From Aporhodopirellula rubra (GTDB lineage: Bacteria; Planctomycetota; Planctomycetia; Pirellulales; Pirellulaceae): a stretch of 64,000 nucleotides of DNA. Of the stretch, positions 1 to 9,489 are shown piece by piece. The stretch spans positions 124,001-188,000 of the forward strand of contig NZ_JACHXU010000002.1 in NCBI RefSeq assembly GCF_014192335.1. Reading direction: 5' to 3'. The notes under the pieces are model-generated. The model was given only the letters and a program-made list of their open reading frames with translations, was not told where the DNA came from and made no database searches. The number at the start of each line of letters is the position of its first letter. Position 1 is the stretch's first letter. The translations under genes were made by a program, and so were the position numbers.

Positions 1-1530
1 GTTCTTGATTTGTTTGATCCGCAACCGTTCGATTTCAGGATCGTCCGTCGGCCCTTCCACACCACAATTCCAACTGACGTTCTCATTATGACCGTCACGG
101 TTGCCTTCTTTGTTGGCCTCGTTGTATTTCGCTTCGTACGTCACGAGATCGTTCATCGTGTAACCGTCGTGCGACGTCACGAAGTTGATACTCTGTTCCG
201 GCTCTCGGTTGCGATGTTCGTAGATATCGGGGCTGCCGAGGAACCGTTTGGCGAACGTACCAACGGTACCGGCGTCGCCTTTGACGAATGAGCGGACGTC
301 GTCGCGAAACTGCCCGTTCCACTCTTTCCAATGGTCACCAAAGAAATTCCCGACCTGGTAGAGCCCGACCGCATCCCAGGCTTCGGCGATCAGCTTCGTT
401 CCGCTGAGCACGGGATCCGTCTCGATATCCCACAAGATAGGCGGGTTGGCTTGCGGGTGCCCGTTGATATCCCGTGACAGCACCGACGCGAGATCAAATC
501 GGAACCCATCGACGTGCATTTCCTCCACCCAGTACCGCAGGCTGCTGAGGATCAATCGTCGAACGACCGAATGATTGCCATTGAGCGTATTGCCGCAACC
601 GCTGTAGTTTGCATATTGCGATCGTTTGACACCGGTGGAATCCTGGTAACCATCCAAGATGTAATAGGCTTGGTTTTCGAGTCCCTTGAAACTGTACGTC
701 GGGCCGGCTTCATTTCCTTCCGCGGTATGGTTGTACACGACGTCCAAGATCACCTCGATGCCCGCCCGGTGCATCGCTTTGACCATGTCTCGGAACTCGT
801 CCAAAACGGCAAGCGGCGAGTCCACCGACGCGTAGTCGGCATGGGGGACAAAGAACGCCATCGGGTTGTATCCCCAATAATTGCTCAATCCCGCCGGCGC
901 CTCCTGCGGATCAAACTGAAACACCGGCAACAATTCCACCGCGGTGATCCCGAGATCTTTCAGATAGGGAATCTTCTCGATCAAACCGGCGTACGTTCCG
1001 CGTTTCTTCTCCTCCACACCCGAACTGGGATCGATGGTAAAACCACGAACATGCATCTCGTAAATCGACGTCTTATTGAACGAATGATACAGCGGCAGGT
1101 CGCCTTCCCAATCGTAGGCTGATAAATCCGCAACGACGCTCTTCATCGCATAAGGCGACGAGTCCCCCGGTCGAGCGCACGCCTTTCGGTCGAACGCTTT
1201 GGGAACCGCGATCGCTCGTCCGTACGGATCCAACAAAACTTTTTCGCCGTCGAATCTCAACCCATGATCAGGATCAAACGGGCCGTGAGCTCGAAATGCG
1301 TAAATCTGGCCCGACACGAGTCCGTCGACATGCACGTGCCAATAGTGAAACGTCCGGTGCTGAACGGGATCGAGACGAATGATCCGTGAGGGGGCGCGGT
1401 CATCGACGTCATCAAACAGTAACAACTCCATCCGCGAGCAACTCTTGGAATGAATGCTGAAATTCACTCCATCGGGGGTAATCGACGCGCCGAGTGGATA
1501 GGTGATACCGGGTGAAATACTGGAATCCAT
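1..1530 (-). CDS. glgX: Glycogen debranching enzyme (isoamylase-type, GlgX), 3' end cut by the window
   Basis: Reading down from the ATG at 1530, the frame stays open for 510 codons to base 1, so the C-terminus is missing. It is a GH13 alpha-1,6-glucosidase that removes branches from glycogen in the cytoplasm. The N-terminal carbohydrate-binding-like domain (about residues 8-110) is followed by the (beta/alpha)8 barrel. The GH13 motifs are clear: VYNH, then DGFRFDLAS with the nucleophile D346, the acid/base E383 in IAEAWD, and the transition-state stabiliser D455 in SHDG. The family is usually about 690-720 residues, so roughly 200 are outside the window. It is the last gene of a long minus-strand block, with no close partner here. 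The family call is firm; gene symbol by homology. Confidence 0.93.
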   Translation of the reverse strand, partial: MDSSISPGITYPLGASITPDGVNFSIHSKSCSRMELLLFDDVDDRAPSRIIRLDPVQHRTFHYWHVHVDGLVSGQIYAFRAHGPFDPDHGLRFDGEKVLLDPYGRAIAVPKAFDRKACARPGDSSPYAMKSVVADLSAYDWEGDLPLYHSFNKTSIYEMHVRGFTIDPSSGVEEKKRGTYAGLIEKIPYLKDLGITAVELLPVFQFDPQEAPAGLSNYWGYNPMAFFVPHADYASVDSPLAVLDEFRDMVKAMHRAGIEVILDVVYNHTAEGNEAGPTYSFKGLENQAYYILDGYQDSTGVKRSQYANYSGCGNTLNGNHSVVRRLILSSLRYWVEEMHVDGFRFDLASVLSRDINGHPQANPPILWDIETDPVLSGTKLIAEAWDAVGLYQVGNFFGDHWKEWNGQFRDDVRSFVKGDAGTVGTFAKRFLGSPDIYEHRNREPEQSINFVTSHDGYTMNDLVTYEAKYNEANKEGNRDGHNENVSWNCGVEGPTDDPEIERLRIKQIKN

Positions 1531-2061
1531 GACAACGACTCAAACGGAAAGCGACTAGATGCGACAGGGCGATTGCGAAACACTAATTCCACTTCATGGG
1601 GTTCGCAATGCGACATCGTAACTGGTAACGAGACCTAGGGACGCTCCGCAGGAGCATCAAAATGAAAGTTACCGCACGTCGTCTGCCAATCAACGTTGGC
1701 CTTCCTCACAGCACCAACAGCGAACCGAAACCAACCTGTGTCAGTCGATTCGCCATCGCCTTGCGAATCTATTCTGATTGATTTGCCCCCCGCGTCACCT
1801 CGGTCGCTTCAAGGTCATCTCGCCGAACTCGCCTTGCCGGACTTCCACGTTTGCCTCCTTTTCAGATTCAATTCGCCGCTGAAATCGTGTTTTCACGGGG
1901 CTGCCCTCACCACGGACGGTCGACGCTCCGGTTTACGTCAACACGGACAAACTTGCATTACAACACGGTATCATCAACGACTCAAAACGCGTCGCAAATG
2001 CTAAACGGACGATCGTCCAGGAAACGAGACAGAGATTGCCTCGATGTTTTCGACATGCGGA
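1531..2061. other. Intergenic stretch, no gene seen
   Basis: This lies between the start of the glycogen debranching gene and the end of the SPFH gene. Short open frames on the plus strand (for example from 1696) have no recognisable protein pattern. An imperfect 8-bp inverted repeat with a three-base loop sits at 1640-1658. It lies upstream of glgX and may be a leader hairpin, but has no U-tract in either direction. Confidence 0.5.
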
Positions 2062-3036
2062 CTACGAACCGGCTTGCACGACCGGTTGTGTGTGCCGGTC
2101 ACTGCAAAGGACGACGAGCAGGTTCGAGACGAGTGTTGCTCGCTGTTGATCATCCAATTCGACGATGTTATCTCGTTTGAGATGATCGAGTGCCATGTCC
2201 ACCATTCCGACAGCCCCGTCGACGATCTTCGTACGTGCGGCCACGACGGCGCCCGCCTGTTGACGCTGCAGCATCGCGGATGCGATTTCGGCCGCATATG
2301 CCAGATGGCTGATCCGTGCTTCGATCACCATCACCCCAGCGGTGTGAAGTCGTTCTTGGATGTCATCGCGGAGCCTACTGCAAATCACGTCCGTGCTTCC
2401 ACGAAGTGACTCCTCGTGGTCCTCGCTGTCATAGGGATAACGCGTCGCGAGATTACGCAACGCGGCCTCGCTCTGAACTTCCACAAAGTTCTGATAGTCG
2501 TCCACCTCGAACAGTGCCTCGGCCGTATCCACCACTCGCCAAACGACGACCGCTGAAATCTCGATCGGATTGCCGTCGCGATCATTCACCTTTGACGGCC
2601 GGCTTGCTGAGCGTGATTTCTGTTGCACGACCGTGCCCGCGGAGTCTTTCTTTTCCGGATTGGATGTCGAGCCCGTTTCGAAGTTGCGAATGCGGAGACT
2701 CACCCGCTTCTTCGAATAAAACGGATTCACCCAAAAGAATCCCGATTGCTTGACCGTGCCTTTGTAATCTCCAAACAACAGCAACACCCGCGAGTCGTTC
2801 GGTGCGATCGCCATCAACCCGAACAAACCGATCAGTGCAAACGGAATCATCACGACTCCCAGGATCGCAGACACAGCATTCTCGGAAATCGCTCCACTGA
2901 CCAACAGAATCGCTCCCAAACCCAAGGCTCCCAGGCATCCCGCCAATGCCATCCATCCCGTTCCCGGAACGATCAGCTTCTCGGAATGCTCGCCCGATAT
3001 TGAAGAGTTACTCGAATGAATAGAAGAGTTCGACAT
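2062..3036 (-). CDS. SPFH (band 7/prohibitin-like) membrane protein
   Basis: This 324-residue protein starts at an ATG. After a Ser-rich N-terminus it has two membrane segments (about residues 28-50 and 54-76). An SPFH domain follows: a beta-rich segment around 80-120, then the typical stretch on non-canonical input modes (ISAVVVWRV at about 160). A C-terminal helical region at about 235-300 is rich in Ala, Glu and Gln, including AEIASAMLQRQQA, as in stomatin and flotillin relatives. SPFH proteins scaffold membrane microdomains and often control membrane proteases; the partner here is unknown. An insert at about 120-150 (Ser/Lys-rich, after FETGS) is longer than in most relatives. It lies 154 bases downstream of the radical SAM gene and could be cotranscribed. 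Confidence 0.85.
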   Translation of the reverse strand: MSNSSIHSSNSSISGEHSEKLIVPGTGWMALAGCLGALGLGAILLVSGAISENAVSAILGVVMIPFALIGLFGLMAIAPNDSRVLLLFGDYKGTVKQSGFFWVNPFYSKKRVSLRIRNFETGSTSNPEKKDSAGTVVQQKSRSASRPSKVNDRDGNPIEISAVVVWRVVDTAEALFEVDDYQNFVEVQSEAALRNLATRYPYDSEDHEESLRGSTDVICSRLRDDIQERLHTAGVMVIEARISHLAYAAEIASAMLQRQQAGAVVAARTKIVDGAVGMVDMALDHLKRDNIVELDDQQRATLVSNLLVVLCSDRHTQPVVQAGS

Positions 3037-3150
3037 CGAATGTCACCTGGGTGTTAGAGGGCAAGACAATAAACGGCGGACCCGATGGGCCCAACGGCCG
3101 TTTGCGACTCTCTCACAGGCTTCATATGACCGGATCGGGGGCGCAAATTG

Positions 3151-3172
3151 CCTGCGAATCGGAACACGCAGG
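3151..3172 (-). terminator. Weak candidate terminator hairpin after the radical SAM gene
   Basis: CCTGCG and CGCAGG arms (6 bp) flank a 10-base loop, 18 bases past the stop codon of the minus-strand radical SAM gene. There is only a short AT-rich tail, so an intrinsic terminator is possible but not convincing. Confidence 0.3.
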
Positions 3173-3189
3173 TTTCCGACACACCAAAA

Positions 3190-4836
3190 TCACGGGCACG
3201 TCGTCTGTTTTGTCAAAACCTGCAATGCGAGTGGTTCGACAGCCGGAGTGCTGGTTCGCATGGACTTCCCGATCGTCGACACGAACGTATCAGGATGCTC
3301 GATGATATCGGCCGTCATTTTGTGATGGTGATAATGCATCGCACACTTGATCACGTAGTAGAAATAGATCGCCGGGTCGGTCAACCGCTGTCGCACCACG
3401 TTGAGGATCCGAGAGCGATAGATCTGTCGTAATTCTCGATCAGGCGTGTGTCGCATTAATCGCCAAAACAACACCGCGAATCCGGCGAAATAAAACGCCG
3501 ATTGGCGGAGTCGGAGCAGAGGGCGCGCACGAAAGTGATCGGTGTCAAAAACGCGTGTTCGAAAACCGCCTGTGATGAACAAATCATCGAGTCGATCGAA
3601 ATAGACATCAGGCTGATACGCGTGTCGCATCGTTTCGATGTAGCCGTCGCGAAGTTCTTCGCGTGTCATTTGTTTCGGAATCACGTTGGTTCCAAACGCC
3701 TGGTCGTCATTCGTGTCGAGCCGACCTTCTTGCTGCAATCGTGCGTGCAGCGGTGTTTTGGGGATCGCGTGCAACAGACCGATCATCGCATGGGCAATGC
3801 GTGACTCCTTGAGAAACGTCTTCTGCGTTTCGAATATCTCAGTGGTGTCATTATCGAAACCGACGATCAGCCCACACCACACTTCGATCCCGAAGTCTTG
3901 GATCTGATGAATCTTTTCGAGCATCGTGCCGCCGCGTTCACGCACGTTTTGATACTTCTTTGTCTCTTTCAGCGATTCCTCGTTCGGAGTTTCGATCCCG
4001 ATAAAAACAGACTGGATGTTGCACCGCGCCATCAACTCCATCAACTCATCGTCTTCGCATAAATCCAACGATGCCTCGGTACTGAAGGCGAGTGGATAGC
4101 CATTGTCCTCCTGCCACTTTGCGACCTCTTTCAGCACCGGTTTGATCCCGCGTTTATTTCCGATCAGATTGTCATCGACGATGAAGGCGATTTTCAATCC
4201 TTCACGGCGCAAACACTCCAATTCGTCGATAATTTGCGATGGTTGCTTGATGCGTGGCTTCCGCCCGAACGTCACAATGATGTCGCAGAACTCACATTGA
4301 AATGGACACCCACGCGAGAACTGCAAACTGCCGAACATGTAATATTTGTTTTTCAACAAATCGTGCCGAGGTGTAGGCACCGTCGACATGTCGGTCCGCG
4401 CGGTCTGTTCATACCGATATCGGTGAGTGCCCTGTTGCCACTCGTCTAAGAATTGCGGCCATGTCGTCTCGGCTTCGCCGATAAAGATCACATCGGCGAG
4501 GTCCTCGAAGTAGTCCTCTTCGACTGTGACCCAGGGCCCGCCGAGTGCCACAAAGATGTCGCGAGATTTCAACTCTTGCAGAATTTCAGCCATTCGGAAC
4601 CGCTGCACGCTCATTCCGGTAACGCCGACCAAGTCAAAATCGGCAAGGGCTTCGAAGTCGATCGGCTCCACGTTTTCGTCGATCAACGTCACGTCGTGTT
4701 CGGCGGGCGTCAGTGCCGCGAGCAACGGCAAACTGGCCACGGGCATGTTAGCTCGCCGGCCCAACATCGGCTGTGCATGTTCGAGCCCCCAGTACGAGAC
4801 CTCGAACGCTGGATTAACAATCGCGATCTTAACCAT
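3190..4836 (-). CDS. B12-binding radical SAM protein with DUF4070-type C-terminus
   Basis: The frame is open from a GTG at 4881, but the ATG at 4836 (MVKIAIVNPAF) gives the usual N-terminus of this family, so it is chosen; length 548. The N-terminal Rossmann-like cobalamin-binding domain covers about residues 1-140 (LIDENVEP, ALGGPW). The radical SAM cluster motif is C177-x3-C181-x2-C184 (RGCPFQCEFCD). The barrel then shows VDDNLIGNK and FSTEASLDL, and the C-terminal part (about 400-480) resembles DUF4070. This architecture is shared with HpnP (hopanoid methylase) and other methylases and rearranging enzymes. The substrate cannot be read from the sequence. The upstream sulfatases on the same strand raise the idea of sulfatase maturation, but this is not the anSME architecture. 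Confidence 0.88.
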   Translation of the reverse strand: MVKIAIVNPAFEVSYWGLEHAQPMLGRRANMPVASLPLLAALTPAEHDVTLIDENVEPIDFEALADFDLVGVTGMSVQRFRMAEILQELKSRDIFVALGGPWVTVEEDYFEDLADVIFIGEAETTWPQFLDEWQQGTHRYRYEQTARTDMSTVPTPRHDLLKNKYYMFGSLQFSRGCPFQCEFCDIIVTFGRKPRIKQPSQIIDELECLRREGLKIAFIVDDNLIGNKRGIKPVLKEVAKWQEDNGYPLAFSTEASLDLCEDDELMELMARCNIQSVFIGIETPNEESLKETKKYQNVRERGGTMLEKIHQIQDFGIEVWCGLIVGFDNDTTEIFETQKTFLKESRIAHAMIGLLHAIPKTPLHARLQQEGRLDTNDDQAFGTNVIPKQMTREELRDGYIETMRHAYQPDVYFDRLDDLFITGGFRTRVFDTDHFRARPLLRLRQSAFYFAGFAVLFWRLMRHTPDRELRQIYRSRILNVVRQRLTDPAIYFYYVIKCAMHYHHHKMTADIIEHPDTFVSTIGKSMRTSTPAVEPLALQVLTKQTTCP

Positions 4837-4946
4837 ATCCGACAGCCCGATTCGAGGAGACTCAGCACCAACGCGGAACACCGTCCTTCGTTGTACCAGG
4901 AATCCTCAACCGCTGCCGATCTTTGTATCTGAACCGCGTTTGCGAT

Positions 4947-6407
4947 TTAGTAGCGGTAGTCCGCTCCGTCTCGGCTCCGTTGGCAACTGGCTTCGATCTC
5001 GGCGAGTTTTTGACTCAACACTGACAACCGCTCCGGAGAAGCGGCCGACAGGTCGTTTTCCTCGTACGGGTCTTTACTCAGATCGTAGAGGCGAGTCTTG
5101 CCGCCCTTCTTGGCTTCTTGAAGCAACTTCCAATCTCCTGAAATGATAGCTTTGCCATCAATGCCTTGGACGAGACGCCGGTAACCGAAGAAGAGGTCGC
5201 GATCCAACATGTCGACTTTGCCTGTCATCAATGGCATGAGATCGACACCATCGATCGGAAGCGACTTTTTGATCGCCGAATCGCCGAGGCAGATGCCCGC
5301 AATCGTCGGCAGATAGTCGACCGTCGAACATCTCGCGTCGGTGGACGTTCCCGGCGGAATCACACCTGGCCATTCCGCACACGCGGGCACCAACAATCCA
5401 CCGTCATACATCGTGTGTTTGTGTCCGTGAAAGCCGCCGGTGGACGCGACGCCTTTCTTCGCCAACCCGTCGGCAGGACCGTTGTCACTGCAGAAGAAGA
5501 CAATCGTTCGTTTCTCAATTCCCAGTTCACGAAGCTTTGCCCGCAGACGACCGATCTGTTCGTCCATCGCGGTGATGCATCCGTACAAATTCTGCCTCGC
5601 TTTGCCAGATTTGGGATAGAGTTTCTTGTACTCTTCCCCCGCAACAACCGGTTCGTGAGGCGTGTGGAACCAAACCGTTGCCAAGAAAGGCTGATCCTTA
5701 TTCGCCTCGACGAACGGAATCACGCGATCCATGATCACACGACTGTCGTCGCCGTCCAAATTCTCTTTCGCCTCGACGCCGTTTTGAACATAGGGGAACC
5801 CGCCTTTCCACGGTTCACCTTCTTCGCCGCCCCAACTGTCCCATCCCTGTGGTGTGACAGTCGGGTTCCAAGTCGGTACCGCACTCGTCGTCGCGAAGTA
5901 TTCGTCAAAGCCGTGATGCGACGGCGGTGAATAAAAACCTCGCGTGCTGACTTCGTCCGCCTTCACCCACCCGACATGCCATTTCCCGAAGAACGCGGTC
6001 CGGTAGTCCTTCTTCTTGAGCATCTCTGGGATGGTCGTTTCGCCCACTCGCATCCCGCCAGTATGTGCGGCGAGAATTCCATACCGAAACGGATAACGCC
6101 CTGTCAAACAACTGCCACGGGTGGGCGAGCAGAGCGGCGCGGCGGCGTAAAATCGTTCGAACCGCACACCGGAAGCCGCCATGCCATCAAGGTTTGGCGT
6201 TTGCAAAACTTCATTGCCGTTGAAACCCACATCGCCCCATCCCTGATCATCGCTCATTAGCATGATCACATTGGGCGTCGAAGGCAGTGCCGAATCCGCC
6301 GTGCTTTCGGGGTTTTCATCCGCCGCGCAGACGGAGAGGGATGTCGCGAGTGCAAACAGAACGACGCTGAGCGTCGAAACAATCAGGCTGTGATTCATGG
6401 TATTCAT
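4947..6407 (-). CDS. Secreted formylglycine-dependent sulfatase (arylsulfatase A-like)
   Basis: The start is taken at the ATG at 6407, which overlaps the TGA of the upstream sulfatase (ATGA, 4 bases); the frame extends further up but only inside that gene. The next ATG, three codons on, is also possible. A signal peptide covers about residues 1-28. The metal-binding SDDQGWGD motif is near 52-59 and the maturation motif is CSPTR with C93 as the formylglycine precursor, followed by LTGRYP. KWH and HTPHEP motifs supply further active-site residues. The enzyme should hydrolyse sulfate esters, probably of algal polysaccharides, in the periplasm or outside. Its overlap with the next gene implies translational coupling. 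The exact sulfatase subfamily and substrate are unknown. Confidence 0.92.
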   Translation of the reverse strand: MNTMNHSLIVSTLSVVLFALATSLSVCAADENPESTADSALPSTPNVIMLMSDDQGWGDVGFNGNEVLQTPNLDGMAASGVRFERFYAAAPLCSPTRGSCLTGRYPFRYGILAAHTGGMRVGETTIPEMLKKKDYRTAFFGKWHVGWVKADEVSTRGFYSPPSHHGFDEYFATTSAVPTWNPTVTPQGWDSWGGEEGEPWKGGFPYVQNGVEAKENLDGDDSRVIMDRVIPFVEANKDQPFLATVWFHTPHEPVVAGEEYKKLYPKSGKARQNLYGCITAMDEQIGRLRAKLRELGIEKRTIVFFCSDNGPADGLAKKGVASTGGFHGHKHTMYDGGLLVPACAEWPGVIPPGTSTDARCSTVDYLPTIAGICLGDSAIKKSLPIDGVDLMPLMTGKVDMLDRDLFFGYRRLVQGIDGKAIISGDWKLLQEAKKGGKTRLYDLSKDPYEENDLSAASPERLSVLSQKLAEIEASCQRSRDGADYRY

Positions 6408-7840
6408 TCGATAATTTCGCCTTCGGTCAACACGTCGATCCAGTGGGCGTGTTGTTCCTTGACCGGTTGCAATTCGGGTTGGTTGGCAAGGTTGTGCCAC
6501 TCGTGGGGATCTTTCTCATGGTCGTACAATTCTTCGGAACCGTCTCGATAGCGAATGTAGCGCCACCGATCGGATCGAACTGTGTGATTGCCCGCTTTCG
6601 TCGAGGTTAACGCAGGCCGTGTCCATTCATCTTTCGGGTCGACCAACAAACGAACAAAGCTCTCGCCTTCGAGTTGTGCGGGCGGATCGAGGCCGCACAG
6701 TTCGGCGAGGGTGGGGTAGATGTCAATCAAACCGACGGTGCGATCACAAACACTTCCATCGCGAGAGACGCCGGGCGCATGCAGGGCCATCAAACTGCGA
6801 GTCGATTCCTCCCATGGCATCCATTTTCGCCAGTGATGTTTTTCACCGAGATGCCAACCATGGTCGGAAAACAACACCACAATCGTGTTGTCCGCATATT
6901 CGCTATTCTTCAGATGCGAGAGCACTTGTCCGATGCAATCATCGGTCAGAGCAACGCAGGCGTGATAGGCATGCACCAACTCACGTCGATAGGTCGGGCT
7001 GTATTGGTCGACGGCGTCATCGGCGATCAAATCGCTGCGGTCGAGCACCCATCGTTTCCCAATCTCCGGGACATCATCCAAATCATTTTCGAGCACCTCC
7101 GGCATCGCTAGCTTCTCTCGATCAAACAGATCGAAGTAACGCTTCGGCGCGGTCATCGGTGTATGCGGTTTGTAGAACCCCAGAGCGAGAAAAAACGGCT
7201 GCTGATGTTCCTCTTCGAGTTTGGTCTTCGCCCACGTGGCAATTTGCTCGTCCGGCATTTCACCACGCTCGATGTCGAGTGCCGCCCAGGCCAACGAGTC
7301 TTGGACGCGATCACCAAACCGCTTCGTGAATTGGCGTCCCTCCGGCGGTTCCGGGCCCCACCGTAACGTCTTGGGTCCGACTTCGTCCCAGTATGCTTTC
7401 TTGCCGTGATCGTTGTGGTAGATCTTGCCCATGCACATGGTTCGATAGCCATGCTCACGAAACCATACCGGCATTTGCGTCGCGGACTGATAGACCGGAC
7501 CGGCGTGTTTCAAGCTGTTTGCAAATATTCCGGTCGTCGACGCATACATGCCCGTCAACACTGACGTACGCGATGCGTTGCACAACGCGACCTGGCAATG
7601 GGCGTTTCGAAACAGAACGCTCTGCTCAGCAAACTGATCAATGTTGGGAGTCCGAGCATCACGATTTCCGCCCAGGCACCCAACCCAATCATTCAAGTCG
7701 TCAACGACCAAGAACAGCACGTTGGGCCGCGTTGAGTCAGCACCATCGGCGGACACTGCATCGCCGATCGATAGCCCAAGCATTCCGATGAACAAGAACG
7801 AGAACTGCCATCGAGCCCCCTCCAACCGAAGCAACAGCAT
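6404..7840 (-). CDS. Secreted sulfatase, iduronate-2-sulfatase-like
   Basis: This 478-residue protein starts at the ATG at 7840, just 3 bases after the small lipoprotein gene. The signal peptide ends near residue 31 (AVSA-DG). VVDDLNDWVG is the metal-binding segment typical of iduronate-2-sulfatase relatives. The maturation site is CNASR (C87), with Ala instead of the usual Pro at the third position; formylglycine-generating enzyme tolerates Pro or Ala there. KIYHND, GFYKPHTPM and FSDHGWHLGEK are the expected active-site segments of this clade, and the last carries metal and sulfate ligands. It probably desulfates a uronic-acid-containing polymer, but that is inferred. Its stop overlaps the start of the following sulfatase, so the two are likely made in a fixed ratio. 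Confidence 0.92.
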   Translation of the reverse strand: MLLLRLEGARWQFSFLFIGMLGLSIGDAVSADGADSTRPNVLFLVVDDLNDWVGCLGGNRDARTPNIDQFAEQSVLFRNAHCQVALCNASRTSVLTGMYASTTGIFANSLKHAGPVYQSATQMPVWFREHGYRTMCMGKIYHNDHGKKAYWDEVGPKTLRWGPEPPEGRQFTKRFGDRVQDSLAWAALDIERGEMPDEQIATWAKTKLEEEHQQPFFLALGFYKPHTPMTAPKRYFDLFDREKLAMPEVLENDLDDVPEIGKRWVLDRSDLIADDAVDQYSPTYRRELVHAYHACVALTDDCIGQVLSHLKNSEYADNTIVVLFSDHGWHLGEKHHWRKWMPWEESTRSLMALHAPGVSRDGSVCDRTVGLIDIYPTLAELCGLDPPAQLEGESFVRLLVDPKDEWTRPALTSTKAGNHTVRSDRWRYIRYRDGSEELYDHEKDPHEWHNLANQPELQPVKEQHAHWIDVLTEGEIIE

Positions 7841-7843
7841 CTG

Positions 7844-8041
7844 CTATTCCTTTTCTTCCGCGTTAGCTCGTTCTTGCGACTCTTTCAACATTTGCTCGTA
7901 AGACTCGATGTCACTAGGAGTCACATCTTGCGATAGGGAGTTTCCGGAGTTGCCACATCCTGTTTGCGTACACACCGCCAAAGTCAGGCAAAGCGATAAC
8001 AACCACAGACAAGAGTAAGAACAGACGACCAGACGTTTCAT
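7844..8041 (-). CDS. Small secreted lipoprotein following a DUF1559 gene
   Basis: A 65-residue protein with a hydrophobic signal sequence (about 3-24, Cys-rich) and a likely lipidated cysteine at C29 (TGCG); the -3 position is not Leu, so the lipobox is imperfect. The mature part is short, acidic and helical (EQMLKESQERANAEEKE). Small lipoproteins like this commonly follow DUF1559 genes in planctomycetes. It sits 218 bases after the DUF1559 gene and 3 bases before a sulfatase, so it probably shares the sulfatase transcript. Function unknown. Confidence 0.7.
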   Translation of the reverse strand: MKRLVVCSYSCLWLLSLCLTLAVCTQTGCGNSGNSLSQDVTPSDIESYEQMLKESQERANAEEKE

Positions 8042-8259
8042 TGTGGGTAATTCCTAATAGATAGTGACAAGAAGGCAACTTGCCATCACGCATACGATCG
8101 ACGCGTGATGAAACAAACTGACATCAATCTGAAAAGTGAGGTGGGGGACACCGACGGCATTTAATTCAGAGCGATGATTGATCACCAACGCTCATGATTG
8201 AAACATCGGCGTCTGTCCCCAAACCGAAGACGTTCCTAACACGGAGCCTAATGGCTCGA

Positions 8260-9489
8260 TTAGAAATCTTCGCTGATGACTTCTTTCGAAGCTCGCGTTC
8301 CGAGAGCGCCCCACAAACCGTATGGGCTTGCAGCACCAGGCGTGTTTCCAGACCAGATCATTTGGGCATGCGAGTTACCGGCATCGATTGAGTCGGTAAT
8401 GAAACGAACAGCGCCATCGCCCATCAAAACGTGGGTACCACCTTGGTGACGACTCGACGTTGAACCGAGCGTGCTGGAGGTAACGCTGATCCCACAGGTT
8501 TCCGAGTTCGGCGAAAGCACCGTGTAGAAGCCGCCAAAGTTTGGCAGGTATTCCGCCCATCGGTAGCCACGTCCAGCGATGGTGTCATAAAGGTTAGAGC
8601 TCGCGAGCCAAAACTGTGGTCGCGCCGGATCGATCAACGGTGTGCTGTCATCGCTGCAGAAAGAAGGGTTGAGCACGATCTTGCTTTGGTCGGAACTCCC
8701 ACCAATATCATATCCGATGGTCCTGATATCGTTATCACCCAAATCAGTGGCAATCTCTCCAGCACAAATCGTGTTCGCTAGTCCATCGAGGATGTCACGG
8801 AATCGGCTGCGCTCGTGAATTTTGAAAAAGCCTCGGTTCTTCGCCCGCGCCTCCAACGCATAGGTGGGATCTTCCTGATAGGGAACGACCTCATTATTAC
8901 GCACGGGAAGCGGGCCATTGCGTCCGTCTAAAAAACAATCGCCCAGGTTTGCGACGTAGTTCGTTCGCCCCAACGCGGGCAACCCGACGCCCGGGTCGCT
9001 CGGGCATCGCAACGCGGGAATGTTAGTGAACCAAGGAATGTAGTTAATCTCTTCGGGGGTTGGCCCCATCGCAGGCCACGGATTGCCGATAACACCTCGG
9101 GTCGCAGAGGTATCTCCATCTGTCCGCACGACACTCGGATTAGAAATTTGCTCCCAGAGAGCCTGCTGTTCCATGAACGGTAAGATTCCAACTAGAAAAC
9201 TTAGTCGTCGATTCGACGAGTCATTTCGGTCAGACCAAACATTCCTTCCTGTCTGGGGGTGGGTTCCCGCTCCGTGAATAGGCAGGGAGTCGTAGGTCGA
9301 ATGGTAGTTGTGAACCGCCAAACCGATTTGCTTGAAATTGTTGCTGCAACTCATCCGCCGAGCCGCTTCGCGAGCTGCTTGAACTGCGGGTAACAACAAA
9401 CCTACCAAGACACCGATAATCGCAATCACAACAAGCAGTTCCACCAGCGTGAAGCCGGAAGTTGTCTGTCGACGTCGAAAAAGTCGCAT
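8260..9489 (-). CDS. DUF1559 protein with type IV pilin-like N-terminal methylation motif
   Basis: The start is the ATG at 9489, which has an AAGGAA sequence 6 bases upstream; a TTG five codons earlier is less likely. The N-terminus is a prepilin-type signal (SGFTLVELLVVIAIIGVLVGLLLPAVQ, residue spans about 11-35), cleaved by prepilin peptidase after Gly. It is followed by the family's AREAARR and CSNNFKQIGLA segments and a large extracytoplasmic domain. The C-terminus has the HVLMGDGAVRF signature of the H-X9-DG family. Planctomycetes carry many paralogues; they are pseudopilin-like surface or periplasmic proteins with no defined role. A small hairpin lies in its leader (9521-9542). Confidence 0.93.
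   Translation of the reverse strand: MRLFRRRQTTSGFTLVELLVVIAIIGVLVGLLLPAVQAAREAARRMSCSNNFKQIGLAVHNYHSTYDSLPIHGAGTHPQTGRNVWSDRNDSSNRRLSFLVGILPFMEQQALWEQISNPSVVRTDGDTSATRGVIGNPWPAMGPTPEEINYIPWFTNIPALRCPSDPGVGLPALGRTNYVANLGDCFLDGRNGPLPVRNNEVVPYQEDPTYALEARAKNRGFFKIHERSRFRDILDGLANTICAGEIATDLGDNDIRTIGYDIGGSSDQSKIVLNPSFCSDDSTPLIDPARPQFWLASSNLYDTIAGRGYRWAEYLPNFGGFYTVLSPNSETCGISVTSSTLGSTSSRHQGGTHVLMGDGAVRFITDSIDAGNSHAQMIWSGNTPGAASPYGLWGALGTRASKEVISEDF

Noticed and set aside
3190-4836. Radical SAM protein as an anaerobic sulfatase-maturating enzyme because sulfatases are upstream.
   Set aside because: It has an N-terminal B12-binding domain and a DUF4070-type C-terminus, and no Cys-rich SPASM domain, so the architecture is wrong for anSME.
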